The notes beneath the pieces are model-generated. The model did not search any database. It had not been told where the DNA came from and worked only from the letters and a program-made list of their open reading frames with translations. The position numbers and the translations under genes were made by a program. A DNA stretch of 64,000 nt. It comes from Pontibacter sp. HSC-36F09. Lineage in GTDB: Bacteria > Bacteroidota > Bacteroidia > Cytophagales > Hymenobacteraceae. This document shows positions 53,078 to 61,448 of the stretch, in pieces. Position 1 is the first letter of the stretch. Every line of letters begins with the position of its first letter. Location of the stretch: contig NZ_JALKAA010000004.1 of the NCBI RefSeq assembly GCF_024171605.1, positions 62,001 through 126,000 of the forward strand, written 5' to 3'.

Positions 53078-54250
53078 TTACTGCTGCAGCTCGGCTGCTA
53101 ATTTTATTCTTTTCCTTAGTTCTTCTGTAACCTCTCTTTCCTGAGCAATTAGTCTGTCAATGAACTCCTCCAAATATGTAGAGTCTGTTGCCATCTTGAT
53201 TCTTTCTTTGCGGTCTAGGTGCTCGAATTTTCCATACCGGCTAAAAGGCTTAGGATTAAACCAGCCGCAAAGCCACACGCTGGAATACATTTGGTTGTTG
53301 CTTTCTATTTGTTTTAGCAAGTCAGTGTAATAGCTTGGCTGCTCTGGGTTGCCTGTACTTTTACCAATTTCTTGATACCTATAGCCAAAATGAACTCCGT
53401 CACTATCTTCACCCCACATAACCTGAATGCATGAATCCTCCTGAAGAGATATATCAACAGATGAAAACTTACGATTAAACGTCTCGACAAACTTCTTTTT
53501 TGCGTCGCTTAGGAGCTCATTCACAGCCTGCTCACATGTGGTGTAGGCATCTACGTAATCCGGATTCTGTGACAGGAGTGCTTTTATTTCTTCCTTCATT
53601 TTTTCTGTGGAGGTTTGGTCAGTGAGTGAGCGTAGAAGATTGATGTATTGTACTATGCTCTCGCGTACAGTAGGCAGTAATGCTGCTTCTTTTTTGCACT
53701 TCTCCAGCCAATCAAGAATATCATTACTGTAAGAAATAAGCTTATACTTGTCAACAGAGAGCTGACCATCTGTACTTGTTAATGCAGGACTATTGCCGAA
53801 TAGCGTCAGGTAATAGAGTTGGCCTCTTGGATCAAAGTTGTAGTACCTAAGCAGCTGATTTTTCTGATCTTGAGCATTAATTTTGTTTTCAATAATGATG
53901 TGTTTGCCTGTACCATCAGTTATAAGTATATCTATTTTCCCGCCCTTAGTATAATCAGCGTTAATGATACCTGTATACTTTTCCACCTCGGCAAAGGCAG
54001 TTCGCGTATCAAAGCCTTGAACTCCCAACTGCTCGACAAATAGACTGAGAAATAAATCTCCTTGTCCATGAGCACCACAAGGATTGAGCAACTCAGCCAA
54101 GAAAGCGGAATGTGCTCTTACTTCTGCCGTCTGAAGGCTCAGTATTTTAAAGATGTTAAAGTTTTCACCTGTCAGTTGAGCCAAATCGCTATATCGTTTA
54201 GAAATATGGCTGACTTCTGTTAAGAGGCTCTTGAGTTCGTATATATCCAC
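53078..54250 (-). CDS. PD-(D/E)XK-type nuclease, island copy 1
   Basis: A 390-residue protein with the nuclease core at residues about 40-130: HSAFLAELLNP, then D107 in GKIDILITD and E121-N-K123 in HIIIENKINAQDQ, followed by the helix QLLRYYNF. These match the PDDEXK_4 pattern (D...ExK). The rest is helical, with a variable C-terminal domain (about 260-390). It should cut nucleic acid; target and trigger are unknown. It follows the membrane-protein gene by 42 bp. A second protein of the same build is encoded at 61449-62612, so the island has two. Confidence 0.82.
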   Translation of the reverse strand: MDIYELKSLLTEVSHISKRYSDLAQLTGENFNIFKILSLQTAEVRAHSAFLAELLNPCGAHGQGDLFLSLFVEQLGVQGFDTRTAFAEVEKYTGIINADYTKGGKIDILITDGTGKHIIIENKINAQDQKNQLLRYYNFDPRGQLYYLTLFGNSPALTSTDGQLSVDKYKLISYSNDILDWLEKCKKEAALLPTVRESIVQYINLLRSLTDQTSTEKMKEEIKALLSQNPDYVDAYTTCEQAVNELLSDAKKKFVETFNRKFSSVDISLQEDSCIQVMWGEDSDGVHFGYRYQEIGKSTGNPEQPSYYTDLLKQIESNNQMYSSVWLCGWFNPKPFSRYGKFEHLDRKERIKMATDSTYLEEFIDRLIAQEREVTEELRKRIKLAAELQQ

Positions 54251-54292
54251 CTTTTATTTTATGTGTTCGGTTCCGGAGATAGGGTAGGGGCT

Positions 54293-55252
54293 TCAGCTAA
54301 ACAAGTCCAGCTGCTTTTTTCGAAGCTGGATATCCACTTTATACTTTTTGCCTTGCGGGGTCTCAACAGTGGCCTTATCATCACGAACAGTCAGGACGGT
54401 AGATACAGCGTACGAAGAGTTAATTATCTCACCTGTTTCCGTTATTTTTCGGGCGATTTCAAGGACACAGTCAATGCGGGTGCCGCTCCTGAAGGCTATA
54501 CCTTTGCTCAGAATGTCGGACTTGAATTCACTATCCTTCATATAGAAGTCAATTGTCTCACCCAATGCTGTGTAATACCCTTTCCACTTGTAGGGGCCGG
54601 GTTTAAGAACAGGCGAAATAATCTCTATCTCAGCCTGATTATCTAAGACGGAAGGCAACTCGTCTGTATCCAAGATGAACTGGTCAAAGTCCTGCCTCGA
54701 TACTACTCTGGGTTCGGTGACTTCTTCATTACTCGAATTCAACCTGCTGAAAGAGATTTGTGTAATTTTAGGGTAACTAGCTAGAGCCTTATAAAAGTTT
54801 GACTTATGCTTTGCGATTTTATAGCTGTTGTTGCTGATTACTTCTGCAGCCTTAGTGGTGTCAAGGGTTATAGCAGAGCGGCTGGATTCGTTTAATTCCT
54901 TTTCTAGCTTCTTGATTTCTAACCTAAGCTTTTGCTTTTGCAAATCTTCGAATTCTGAGTCAGAATTTAGTCTGTGTACAACAAAACCGGTGACCACACC
55001 ACTTATGATACTGGTTATGATTGGTAGCAGAAACTGATTTTTTGTTATCAGCTCAAATATCTCTCTTAGTCCGCCTTCTTTATAAGGCTCGGTTTCGACT
55101 TTTAGCTGTATACCTGCAAGCGTGGCTATCTCTCTAACTATGGCTAATAGTTCTGCTTCACACTTATTCCTTACATAGGCATCCATGGAGTGGGACCCAT
55201 TATTAAAGAAGTAATGAAGCTCGATTTTATTAATCACTGTTATGTTAGACAT
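54293..55252 (-). CDS. One-pass membrane protein of unknown function, possible defense effector
   Basis: A 319-residue protein. Residues 1-70 form a small domain (IELHYFFNNGSHSMDAYVRNKCEAELL). A hydrophobic segment at about 74-96 (LLPIITSIISGVVTGFVV) is the only membrane helix. A Lys/Glu-rich coiled coil follows (about 100-122) and then a soluble beta-rich domain of about 180 residues. I recognise no named family, though N-termini of the LHYFFxxGSHxMDA type seem to recur in island genes. It begins 12 bp after the HNH gene in an apparent operon ATPase-HNH-membrane protein. A role as membrane-directed effector is inference. Confidence 0.72.
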   Translation of the reverse strand: MSNITVINKIELHYFFNNGSHSMDAYVRNKCEAELLAIVREIATLAGIQLKVETEPYKEGGLREIFELITKNQFLLPIITSIISGVVTGFVVHRLNSDSEFEDLQKQKLRLEIKKLEKELNESSRSAITLDTTKAAEVISNNSYKIAKHKSNFYKALASYPKITQISFSRLNSSNEEVTEPRVVSRQDFDQFILDTDELPSVLDNQAEIEIISPVLKPGPYKWKGYYTALGETIDFYMKDSEFKSDILSKGIAFRSGTRIDCVLEIARKITETGEIINSSYAVSTVLTVRDDKATVETPQGKKYKVDIQLRKKQLDLFS

Positions 55253-55264
55253 AGAATTGCTTGT

Positions 55265-56209
55265 TTAGTAATCTTCAGTTTTTGTGAGAGATTCTAGCAT
55301 TTTCTCCTTATCTAGAATGTCATAAACGAGCTTTGAAAAAGGTCTTTTATAAAAGTCCTTCTCATCTTGATAAGTACCGAATGCGAAATAGTAGAGGCGT
55401 TCCTTTGATGTTTTAAGATTCTTATATGTATGATTTGCCAAAATTTCTAGGTAATCACCATTTGCCTCATCTTTCTTATCTAGAAGGTCTTTGACAATAT
55501 ATTTATGCCCGTTGTAGACCTTTTCAATTTTAAACAACTCAAGGCTTTTAGCAATCCTAATTTTATCTTTACAATCCTTTATAGGCTTTATAATAATCTC
55601 AATATCTTTTTCCCCGGCAGCGTTTACAGTTTCCTTATAGTCGAACTTCACGTGGCTCAGGATACTATCTACATAAGGGTGTAAATGTGTCTTTAGTTTG
55701 ACATTCTTCTTCCCTTTAAAAGTACTGTTACATATTTTGCAGCTCGGAATTAGGTTGTAAAAAGAAAGAGCGAATAATGGGTATTGAGATTTTGGCAAAT
55801 AGTGGTCAAAATCTGGCCTAGTTAGTTGTCCTTTTACTTCTTTGTTGTTGATAGTTATTGTATGTTCCCTATTACAGTAAGGACAAACATTCATTCCTAA
55901 GTTCTCAGCAAGGTTATATGCGTTATATCCTACCTTTTTCTCTATAAATAAATCATATTTAAAAATCGCTTTAATACCTTTGACAACTCTTTTCTTGTCT
56001 CTTCTATCTATTAAAGCTTTAAACTCTTCATGAACTTCTACCAGCCTTGTTGGAGTGCCTGTTAAAACATCTTCAAGGTTGTCGTCTAAATATATTTTAA
56101 CATCCTTCGTTAAAGAGCTACTTTTAATTCTTTCCTTTAGAGTAGGAGTAAGTTGATGACTATGAATTTGAGCTGCGCTTTTTGTATTTGTTGTTATAAT
56201 ATGAATCAT
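55265..56209 (-). CDS. HNH endonuclease, PtuB-like
   Basis: A 314-residue protein with an HNH core. C109-x2-C112 is in NVCPYCNRE, D135-H136 in RPDFDHYLPKS, N152 in FYNLIPSC, and C157-x2-C160-N161 is in CKICNSTFKGKK. The two CxxC pairs form the structural zinc. AT-rich like its partner ATPase gene 5 bp upstream. The pairing of a large ABC/AAA-type ATPase with an HNH nuclease is that of Septu (PtuA/PtuB), a known anti-phage system. The N-terminus (1-90) and C-terminus (190-314) are unlike any domain I can name. Confidence 0.87.
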   Translation of the reverse strand: MIHIITTNTKSAAQIHSHQLTPTLKERIKSSSLTKDVKIYLDDNLEDVLTGTPTRLVEVHEEFKALIDRRDKKRVVKGIKAIFKYDLFIEKKVGYNAYNLAENLGMNVCPYCNREHTITINNKEVKGQLTRPDFDHYLPKSQYPLFALSFYNLIPSCKICNSTFKGKKNVKLKTHLHPYVDSILSHVKFDYKETVNAAGEKDIEIIIKPIKDCKDKIRIAKSLELFKIEKVYNGHKYIVKDLLDKKDEANGDYLEILANHTYKNLKTSKERLYYFAFGTYQDEKDFYKRPFSKLVYDILDKEKMLESLTKTEDY

Positions 56210-56214
56210 GTGAA

Positions 56215-58116
56215 TTATAGATTTCTTAATCTCTCTTGAATTCGAGCAAGCTCCATTTCCAAAAACTCCTTCTCAGTCTTTCCTTCTTTTTGAGCTAATT
56301 GAAGTTCCAGTTGCTTTCTCAATAGTGGTTCATCAATAATAGAGATTACTTTTGATGCATATTCAAGCTCTTCTGCCATCGAATTGTTATCATTCAAAAT
56401 GGCAATCACCCCATTGATTTTATTTACAGCTAGTTTACCTACTAGTCCGTCATTCAGAAAGAATGAATGTGCCATCAAGGTATGCACATTAGCTCCAAAC
56501 GATTTTGTAGGACGTTCTGGACCTTCTAGAACAGCTGTAGTTTTATTGCTGTAGTTCTTCTTTAAATATATAATGTGTGAATTGGGTACATCTGACAAAC
56601 TAATGGGTGAGTGTGTAGCAAAAATCAGCTGGATTTTAGGTTTATATACTTCTGCCCCATCCTTGAAGGAAAGTAGCTCTGGTAACCAAGTAATCAATTC
56701 TTTAATGTAGTCTTTTTGCCACTGTAAGTGGAAGCCTAATTCTCCTTCATCTATAAGTATATATATAATGTTGGGCAAAGGCTTTATACCTTTCTTATAT
56801 CTTTCTTTTCGTCTTACTGAAATTTGATTCTTAGCATAATAAAATCTAGAGTAAAGATTAAATAAAGCTCTTTCACCTGTACTCAACCCAACCCAATCAA
56901 AATCAAGCAGCCCATTTGGTCCTCCATAATCAGAAAAATTTACTAATGATAGCAGGTACAACTCGTAAGAATTAATTACTGCTTCAGTTTCTGTAGGCAG
57001 CACGGTCCAACTGCAGTAATCATTACTTTCTTCCCTTGGATATCCTCCGAATATACTTTTCTTAGTTTCTTCTATGAAACTACCCGTTGCGCTGAAATCA
57101 ATTAGGTCTTGATTTCTTAAAAAAGCAATTGTAGCATCCTCTTGATTTAGCTTTTCTAAATCCTCAGGAGAAATACCTACTTCTCCTTGATCTAGCCAAT
57201 GATTTGTTTTCTCTAGATTATAGTAAATATTGGTTATTAGGTGGTAAAGAAAAAAAGCAAAACATTTTTGTTTTCGTATGTAAAGGTATTCTTCTGAATT
57301 GTCGCCATACAAACGCCTGGCATCATCTTCCTCATGTGCTAGATCATTTACTACATTGCTCTTCTCTACCAAAAGGTTATAGTATTTTCTAAATGTATGA
57401 GGTACATTTCTCACCCTTGAAAGATCAGTAGCATCATGAGGAAAGTCAGTTCTCACGGTGTTAATTACAACCCTCTTAGGTATATCAATCTTATTTTTGA
57501 TTTCATTAGTTAAGATATTCTTATTGACTAATTTGATTTGCCTAAGACTGTCTTGAGCTTTGTGATATTCTACAATATGTAGATTCTCTCGAGCAGAGGT
57601 TTCATTATGTGAGTCTGCAAAAAGCAGCCAATTAGAAGAGACGTCTATTCCTATCGGGGTTTCATTACGAATAGGGTAAATAGATAAATCTAATGTAGGA
57701 GAATAAAAAATTACTTCATTATGTGGAATTACGTGTTCGTGAATATCCAGCATTTGAATTTGGGATTGATATTCTACGGTACTTCGAACATGAAAATTTA
57801 TATCATTTTTTACTTTGCGCTTATAAATGATGATATAATCAAAATGACTACGTTCATCTGTTATAGCTCTTCTAAAAGCTTCTAAGAAATTAGTTTTACC
57901 GCTTCCATTATCACCTACTATTGCCGATAAGTTTATAATATCACTCTGACCTTCTTCGAAGCTGAAAAAGTCTCTTATGTAACTCTTGTTTTCTTCACCA
58001 GTAATTACATACTTATCACCTTCTTCTTTGATATTGAAGATGTACTCAGAGCCAAAATTGACTCCTAACTTTTTAATATTCCTGAATTCTCCAATCCAGA
58101 AGTAAACTATCTCCAT
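56215..58116 (-). CDS. ABC/OLD-type ATPase, PtuA-like
   Basis: A 633-residue SMC/ABC-like ATPase. Walker A is GDNGSGKT (68-75) after SAIVGD, the signature-like motif is WVGLSTGERALF, Walker B ends at ILIDEGELGFH with D456-E457, and the switch His is in LIFATHSPISLSD. No TOPRIM domain follows, so it is not an OLD nuclease. A long middle insertion (about 150-390) separates the two halves. With the HNH nuclease gene 5 bp downstream it resembles Septu PtuA, where the ATPase controls the nuclease. The C-terminus is a helix rich in Glu/Leu. The gene is strongly AT-rich. No reverse transcriptase gene is adjacent, so it is not a retron. Confidence 0.87.
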   Translation of the reverse strand: MEIVYFWIGEFRNIKKLGVNFGSEYIFNIKEEGDKYVITGEENKSYIRDFFSFEEGQSDIINLSAIVGDNGSGKTNFLEAFRRAITDERSHFDYIIIYKRKVKNDINFHVRSTVEYQSQIQMLDIHEHVIPHNEVIFYSPTLDLSIYPIRNETPIGIDVSSNWLLFADSHNETSARENLHIVEYHKAQDSLRQIKLVNKNILTNEIKNKIDIPKRVVINTVRTDFPHDATDLSRVRNVPHTFRKYYNLLVEKSNVVNDLAHEEDDARRLYGDNSEEYLYIRKQKCFAFFLYHLITNIYYNLEKTNHWLDQGEVGISPEDLEKLNQEDATIAFLRNQDLIDFSATGSFIEETKKSIFGGYPREESNDYCSWTVLPTETEAVINSYELYLLSLVNFSDYGGPNGLLDFDWVGLSTGERALFNLYSRFYYAKNQISVRRKERYKKGIKPLPNIIYILIDEGELGFHLQWQKDYIKELITWLPELLSFKDGAEVYKPKIQLIFATHSPISLSDVPNSHIIYLKKNYSNKTTAVLEGPERPTKSFGANVHTLMAHSFFLNDGLVGKLAVNKINGVIAILNDNNSMAEELEYASKVISIIDEPLLRKQLELQLAQKEGKTEKEFLEMELARIQERLRNL

Positions 58117-58152
58117 TGGCTATTGCTAAGATTCTAATATTTGTAAGGGATT

Positions 58153-59871
58153 TTAACTAAACACTTCCTCATTAACTTGCAAAGCCACCTGCACTACTGC
58201 CTGCATCAGCGCTTCCGTCTCTTGCTTCGACTGCTGAATCTGGTGTTCTAATTCATCGCATAACTGCATAAGTTGGTCTACTTTGGCAACAATGGCTTCT
58301 TGTTCTGCAAGGGGAGGAATGGGTATAGGTAGTGTAATTAATCGAGCGCTTTTTATACCTGTTGCTGTCATTCCAGAAGATTTTTCTTGTAGCTGTCCCT
58401 GAAAAGGAGCAGAAAGGAAGGTGTGAAGTAAGTATTTAGAATTTATAACTATAGGTTGTATGGTAATGATTCTTTGAGCTAAAGCAAATGGTGGATCTAC
58501 TTCTAATAAGCAAGCGCTACCCATAGGTGCTTCCGTAGTGAACAAAATATCACCTTTATTTGGTATACCTCTAGTCATATGTGACTTGTAACTTTCCTCT
58601 GATATGAATTCTTCTGGTGTAGGTGAGAAAAAGCCTTTTTTTACATTCTTTGCAGTAATCAGCTTTATGCCAGATTCAATTTTTAGAGGGGTTTTGCCTC
58701 TGTAATCTATGAAATTGGTTGCAAAGCCTAACCTACACCAAACCCAACCCTCCGGCAAAGTATAAGGCACTTCATCCTCTGAAATAGGCTCCAGCGGTTT
58801 TTCCTTTTTAATCTTTTTCTCCTTTACCAGTTGCGACTTTTCTGCCTGAATGCGTTTAAGAAGATCGGAGGCTGGCTCGGTGGTGGGGTTTTGGGTGCGC
58901 CAGGTGGCGGTGAGTCTGCCTTGCACAGCCAACTGAAGGATGGTTTCGCGGAGCTTTTTTACGTTCGCGGCTTCATCAAACATCGTCTGGAAGTGCTGCT
59001 TCAGGAAAAGCCAGTTTTGCTCCAGTTCCTCGTCGGTGGCGGCTGTTAATTGCTGTAAGGCGGCGGCTCCCAGGTGCTGCTTCAGCTGTATGCGTTCTGC
59101 CGTTTGCTTCTCCAGTTCCTCAATTTTCTGCATTAACTCTTCCACCTGCGCCACAATGGCTTCCTGCTCGGCAAGGGGAGGGAGTGGGAGAAGAGTATTC
59201 TTTAAATTACCTTGAGTTATTTGGTTTATAGTTGTAGTTGATACTCCTTCTAAGCTTTCACGATATGTTGGTGACTCAATAAAATACTTAATGTAAGAGT
59301 TATACTCACAGCGGAAAATAGCCATAAAAGCACCAAAAGCCATTTCTTCTTTTAAGTCGTTTATGATGGCACATTTTCCTACAAGCTTCTTACTTCCGTT
59401 TCTCGCACATATTAACAGATCTCCATTTTTAACAATGGCCTTCTCGTCAACAGCTCTGTCTACACGAACTAAATCATTTAAGCAAATTTTGCCGTTTTGA
59501 ACATTCGAAGACCGCAATACTGGTATGCCTTTGTCAGAAATATCTTTAGGTGAATAAGTTAAGCCAATGTTAGTATATCCAATATCCCCCATTCTACACC
59601 AAACCCAACCCTCTGGCAAAGTATAAGGTATTTCATCCTCTGAAATTGGATCCAGCGGTTTCTCCTTTTTGATTTTCTTCTCCTTCACCAACTGCGCCTT
59701 CTCCGCTTCAATGCGCTTCAGCAGTACAGCGGCAGGCTCCACTTCAGGGTTTTGTCTGCGCCAGTTCTCGGTTAGCTTTCCCTGCACGGCCAGCTGTAGG
59801 ACGAGTTCTTTTAGCCTGGCTGCGTTTTTGGGATGCAGGGTCAGGTTTTCGAATTGCTCCAGTAGTAACAT
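58153..59871 (-). CDS. hsdS: Type I restriction-modification specificity subunit HsdS
   Basis: A 572-residue HsdS with two target-recognition domains: TRD1 at about 95-240 and TRD2 at about 380-545. Both are introduced by almost the same conserved segment (KEKKIKKEKPLDPISEDE then IPYTLPEGWVWCR; KEKKIKKEKPLEPISEDE then VPYTLPEGWVWCR) and each ends at LPPLAEQEAIVAQ or IPPLAEQEAIVAK followed by a coiled coil. It directs HsdM and HsdR to a bipartite site. It starts 7 bp after hsdM. The internal repeats are also conserved at DNA level, which would allow TRD exchange. The target sequence cannot be read from this. Confidence 0.94.
   Translation of the reverse strand: MLLLEQFENLTLHPKNAARLKELVLQLAVQGKLTENWRRQNPEVEPAAVLLKRIEAEKAQLVKEKKIKKEKPLDPISEDEIPYTLPEGWVWCRMGDIGYTNIGLTYSPKDISDKGIPVLRSSNVQNGKICLNDLVRVDRAVDEKAIVKNGDLLICARNGSKKLVGKCAIINDLKEEMAFGAFMAIFRCEYNSYIKYFIESPTYRESLEGVSTTTINQITQGNLKNTLLPLPPLAEQEAIVAQVEELMQKIEELEKQTAERIQLKQHLGAAALQQLTAATDEELEQNWLFLKQHFQTMFDEAANVKKLRETILQLAVQGRLTATWRTQNPTTEPASDLLKRIQAEKSQLVKEKKIKKEKPLEPISEDEVPYTLPEGWVWCRLGFATNFIDYRGKTPLKIESGIKLITAKNVKKGFFSPTPEEFISEESYKSHMTRGIPNKGDILFTTEAPMGSACLLEVDPPFALAQRIITIQPIVINSKYLLHTFLSAPFQGQLQEKSSGMTATGIKSARLITLPIPIPPLAEQEAIVAKVDQLMQLCDELEHQIQQSKQETEALMQAVVQVALQVNEEVFS
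58733..58940. repeat. HsdS internal direct repeat, copy 2 (TRD2 side)
   Basis: This stretch is highly similar to 59594-59802 (for example AACCCAACCCTC, GGCAAAGTATAAGG, TTCATCCTCTGAAAT). It encodes the conserved spacer and start of TRD2. Confidence 0.75.
59594..59802. repeat. HsdS internal direct repeat, copy 1 (TRD1 side)
   Basis: Partner of 58733-58940. It encodes the N-terminal conserved region and entry into TRD1. Recombination between copies, or with another hsdS, could swap recognition domains. Confidence 0.75.
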
Positions 59872-59878
59872 GTGCGGC

Positions 59879-61318
59879 TTAGCTTAACAGGGATTCTTCC
59901 AATGCATTTACAATCTCCTGCTGCAGCGCTTTTACAAGCCTGTTTGTCTCCTGCAGCTTTGTCAAAATCTCTGAAGGTACACCTAAAGTAGATTCAGGTG
60001 CATGCGGGTTCTTGATGTCGAGGTTAAAGTTGCGGGCTACAATTTCCTCCACGGGCACGCGCCAGGCATACTCGTTCTCCTCACGGTTATTCCACCAAGC
60101 TTTCTCCAGGTCAAACTCCTTTATATTGATCGGCTTGCCCTTGTTATAGCTTTTCGCTCCGGCAGGGTAGGGGTGCTCAAAATACCAAACTTCTTTGGTA
60201 GGCTCACCTTTTGTGAAGAACAGCAGATTGGTTTTAATGCTGGTGTAAGGGTTGAACACGCCGTTGGGCAGGCGCACGATGGTGTGCAGGTTACACTTGC
60301 TAAGCAGCTCCTCTTTGATGCGCGTTTTCACACCCTCGCCAAAAAGTGTACCATCAGGCAGTACCACAGCTGCGCGGCCGTTATCTTTAAGCAGGCGCAT
60401 GATGAGTGCCATGAACAAGTCGGCTGTTTCCTTAGTCTTAAACTTGGGCGGAAAATTAGCGTCGGTGCCTTCTTCCTCTGTTCCCCCGAACGGTGGGTTG
60501 CTCAGGATAATGTCTACCTGGTCTTTCGGCCCCCAGCTGTCGTAAGAACGCACCAACAGGTTATCGTGTCGAATAACCGGGACATCCATGCCGTGTAGCA
60601 TCAGGTTGGTGGTAGCCAGCATGTGCGGCAACGGCTTTTTCTCTACCCCCTGAAAGCTCTCCTGTAGCGTCTGTATGTCGCTGGGGTTGCTTAGCTGGGT
60701 ACGCACGTGCTCAATCGCGCAGGTCAGGAAGCCGCCCGTTCCGCAGGCAGGGTCTAACACGCTTTCGCCGATCTGCGGAGCCGTCATGTCTACCATAAAC
60801 TGCGTCACCGCACGCGGGGTATAGTACTCGCCCGAGGAGCCAGCGCTTTGTAGCTCCTTGAGCATGTTCTCGTAGATGTCGTTGAACAGGTGGCGGTCCG
60901 AAGAGGAGTTAAAGTCGATCTGGTTAATCTTGTTGATCACCTGGCGGATCAGCGTACCGCTCTTCATGTAGTTGTAGGTATCCTCAAACACCTGCTTCAC
61001 GATCCAGCCCTGCGGGTCGGTTTTCGGTGCCACGTCCAGGTTCTTCAGCGTCTCGAACAGTTCGTTGTTCACGAAGTCGAGCAGCTCATCACCAGTCGTA
61101 CCTTCCTCGTCGGCAGCCCAGTTGCTCCACTGTAGCTTGGCAGGTATAGGCGATTTATAGTTGTCTATGGTTAGTTCCCACTCTTCCTCCTTGTCGCTGA
61201 AAACTTTCAAAAAAAGCATCCACACCATCTGGGAGATACGCTGTGCATCTCCGTCCACTCCCGCATCCTGGCGCATGATGTCTCGGATGGATTTTATTAT
61301 ACCTGAAAGGTTACTCAT
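59879..61318 (-). CDS. hsdM: Type I restriction-modification methyltransferase subunit HsdM
   Basis: A 479-residue N6-adenine methyltransferase. The N-terminal helical domain starts LSGIIKSIRDIMR. The SAM motif is VLDPACGTGGF (189-196) and the catalytic motif IV is NPPF (274-277, SNPPFGG). The sequence before it, SAGSSGEYYTPRAV, is typical of HsdM. It methylates the HsdS target site to protect host DNA. Coding style is GC-richer than the neighbouring genes at 55-58 kb. It is followed 7 bp later by hsdS; upstream is a 130-bp gap after the PD-(D/E)XK gene (61319-61448), in which no clear promoter was recognised. Confidence 0.96.
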   Translation of the reverse strand: MSNLSGIIKSIRDIMRQDAGVDGDAQRISQMVWMLFLKVFSDKEEEWELTIDNYKSPIPAKLQWSNWAADEEGTTGDELLDFVNNELFETLKNLDVAPKTDPQGWIVKQVFEDTYNYMKSGTLIRQVINKINQIDFNSSSDRHLFNDIYENMLKELQSAGSSGEYYTPRAVTQFMVDMTAPQIGESVLDPACGTGGFLTCAIEHVRTQLSNPSDIQTLQESFQGVEKKPLPHMLATTNLMLHGMDVPVIRHDNLLVRSYDSWGPKDQVDIILSNPPFGGTEEEGTDANFPPKFKTKETADLFMALIMRLLKDNGRAAVVLPDGTLFGEGVKTRIKEELLSKCNLHTIVRLPNGVFNPYTSIKTNLLFFTKGEPTKEVWYFEHPYPAGAKSYNKGKPINIKEFDLEKAWWNNREENEYAWRVPVEEIVARNFNLDIKNPHAPESTLGVPSEILTKLQETNRLVKALQQEIVNALEESLLS

Positions 61319-61448
61319 GTAAGTGTATTTGTAAGCGTAATTTTCTGTAATTGTATTTTCAAGCTACTCTTAAGAACTGCGCACGCTGTAGCGTCTAATT
61401 TTTTAGCTGAATATAAAGGCGCAACAACACCTTTATGCTAAATATTTG

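Noticed and set aside
55265..58116. Retron with Septu-type effectors
   Set aside because: No reverse transcriptase gene or msr/msd-like sequence adjoins the ATPase-HNH pair in this window.
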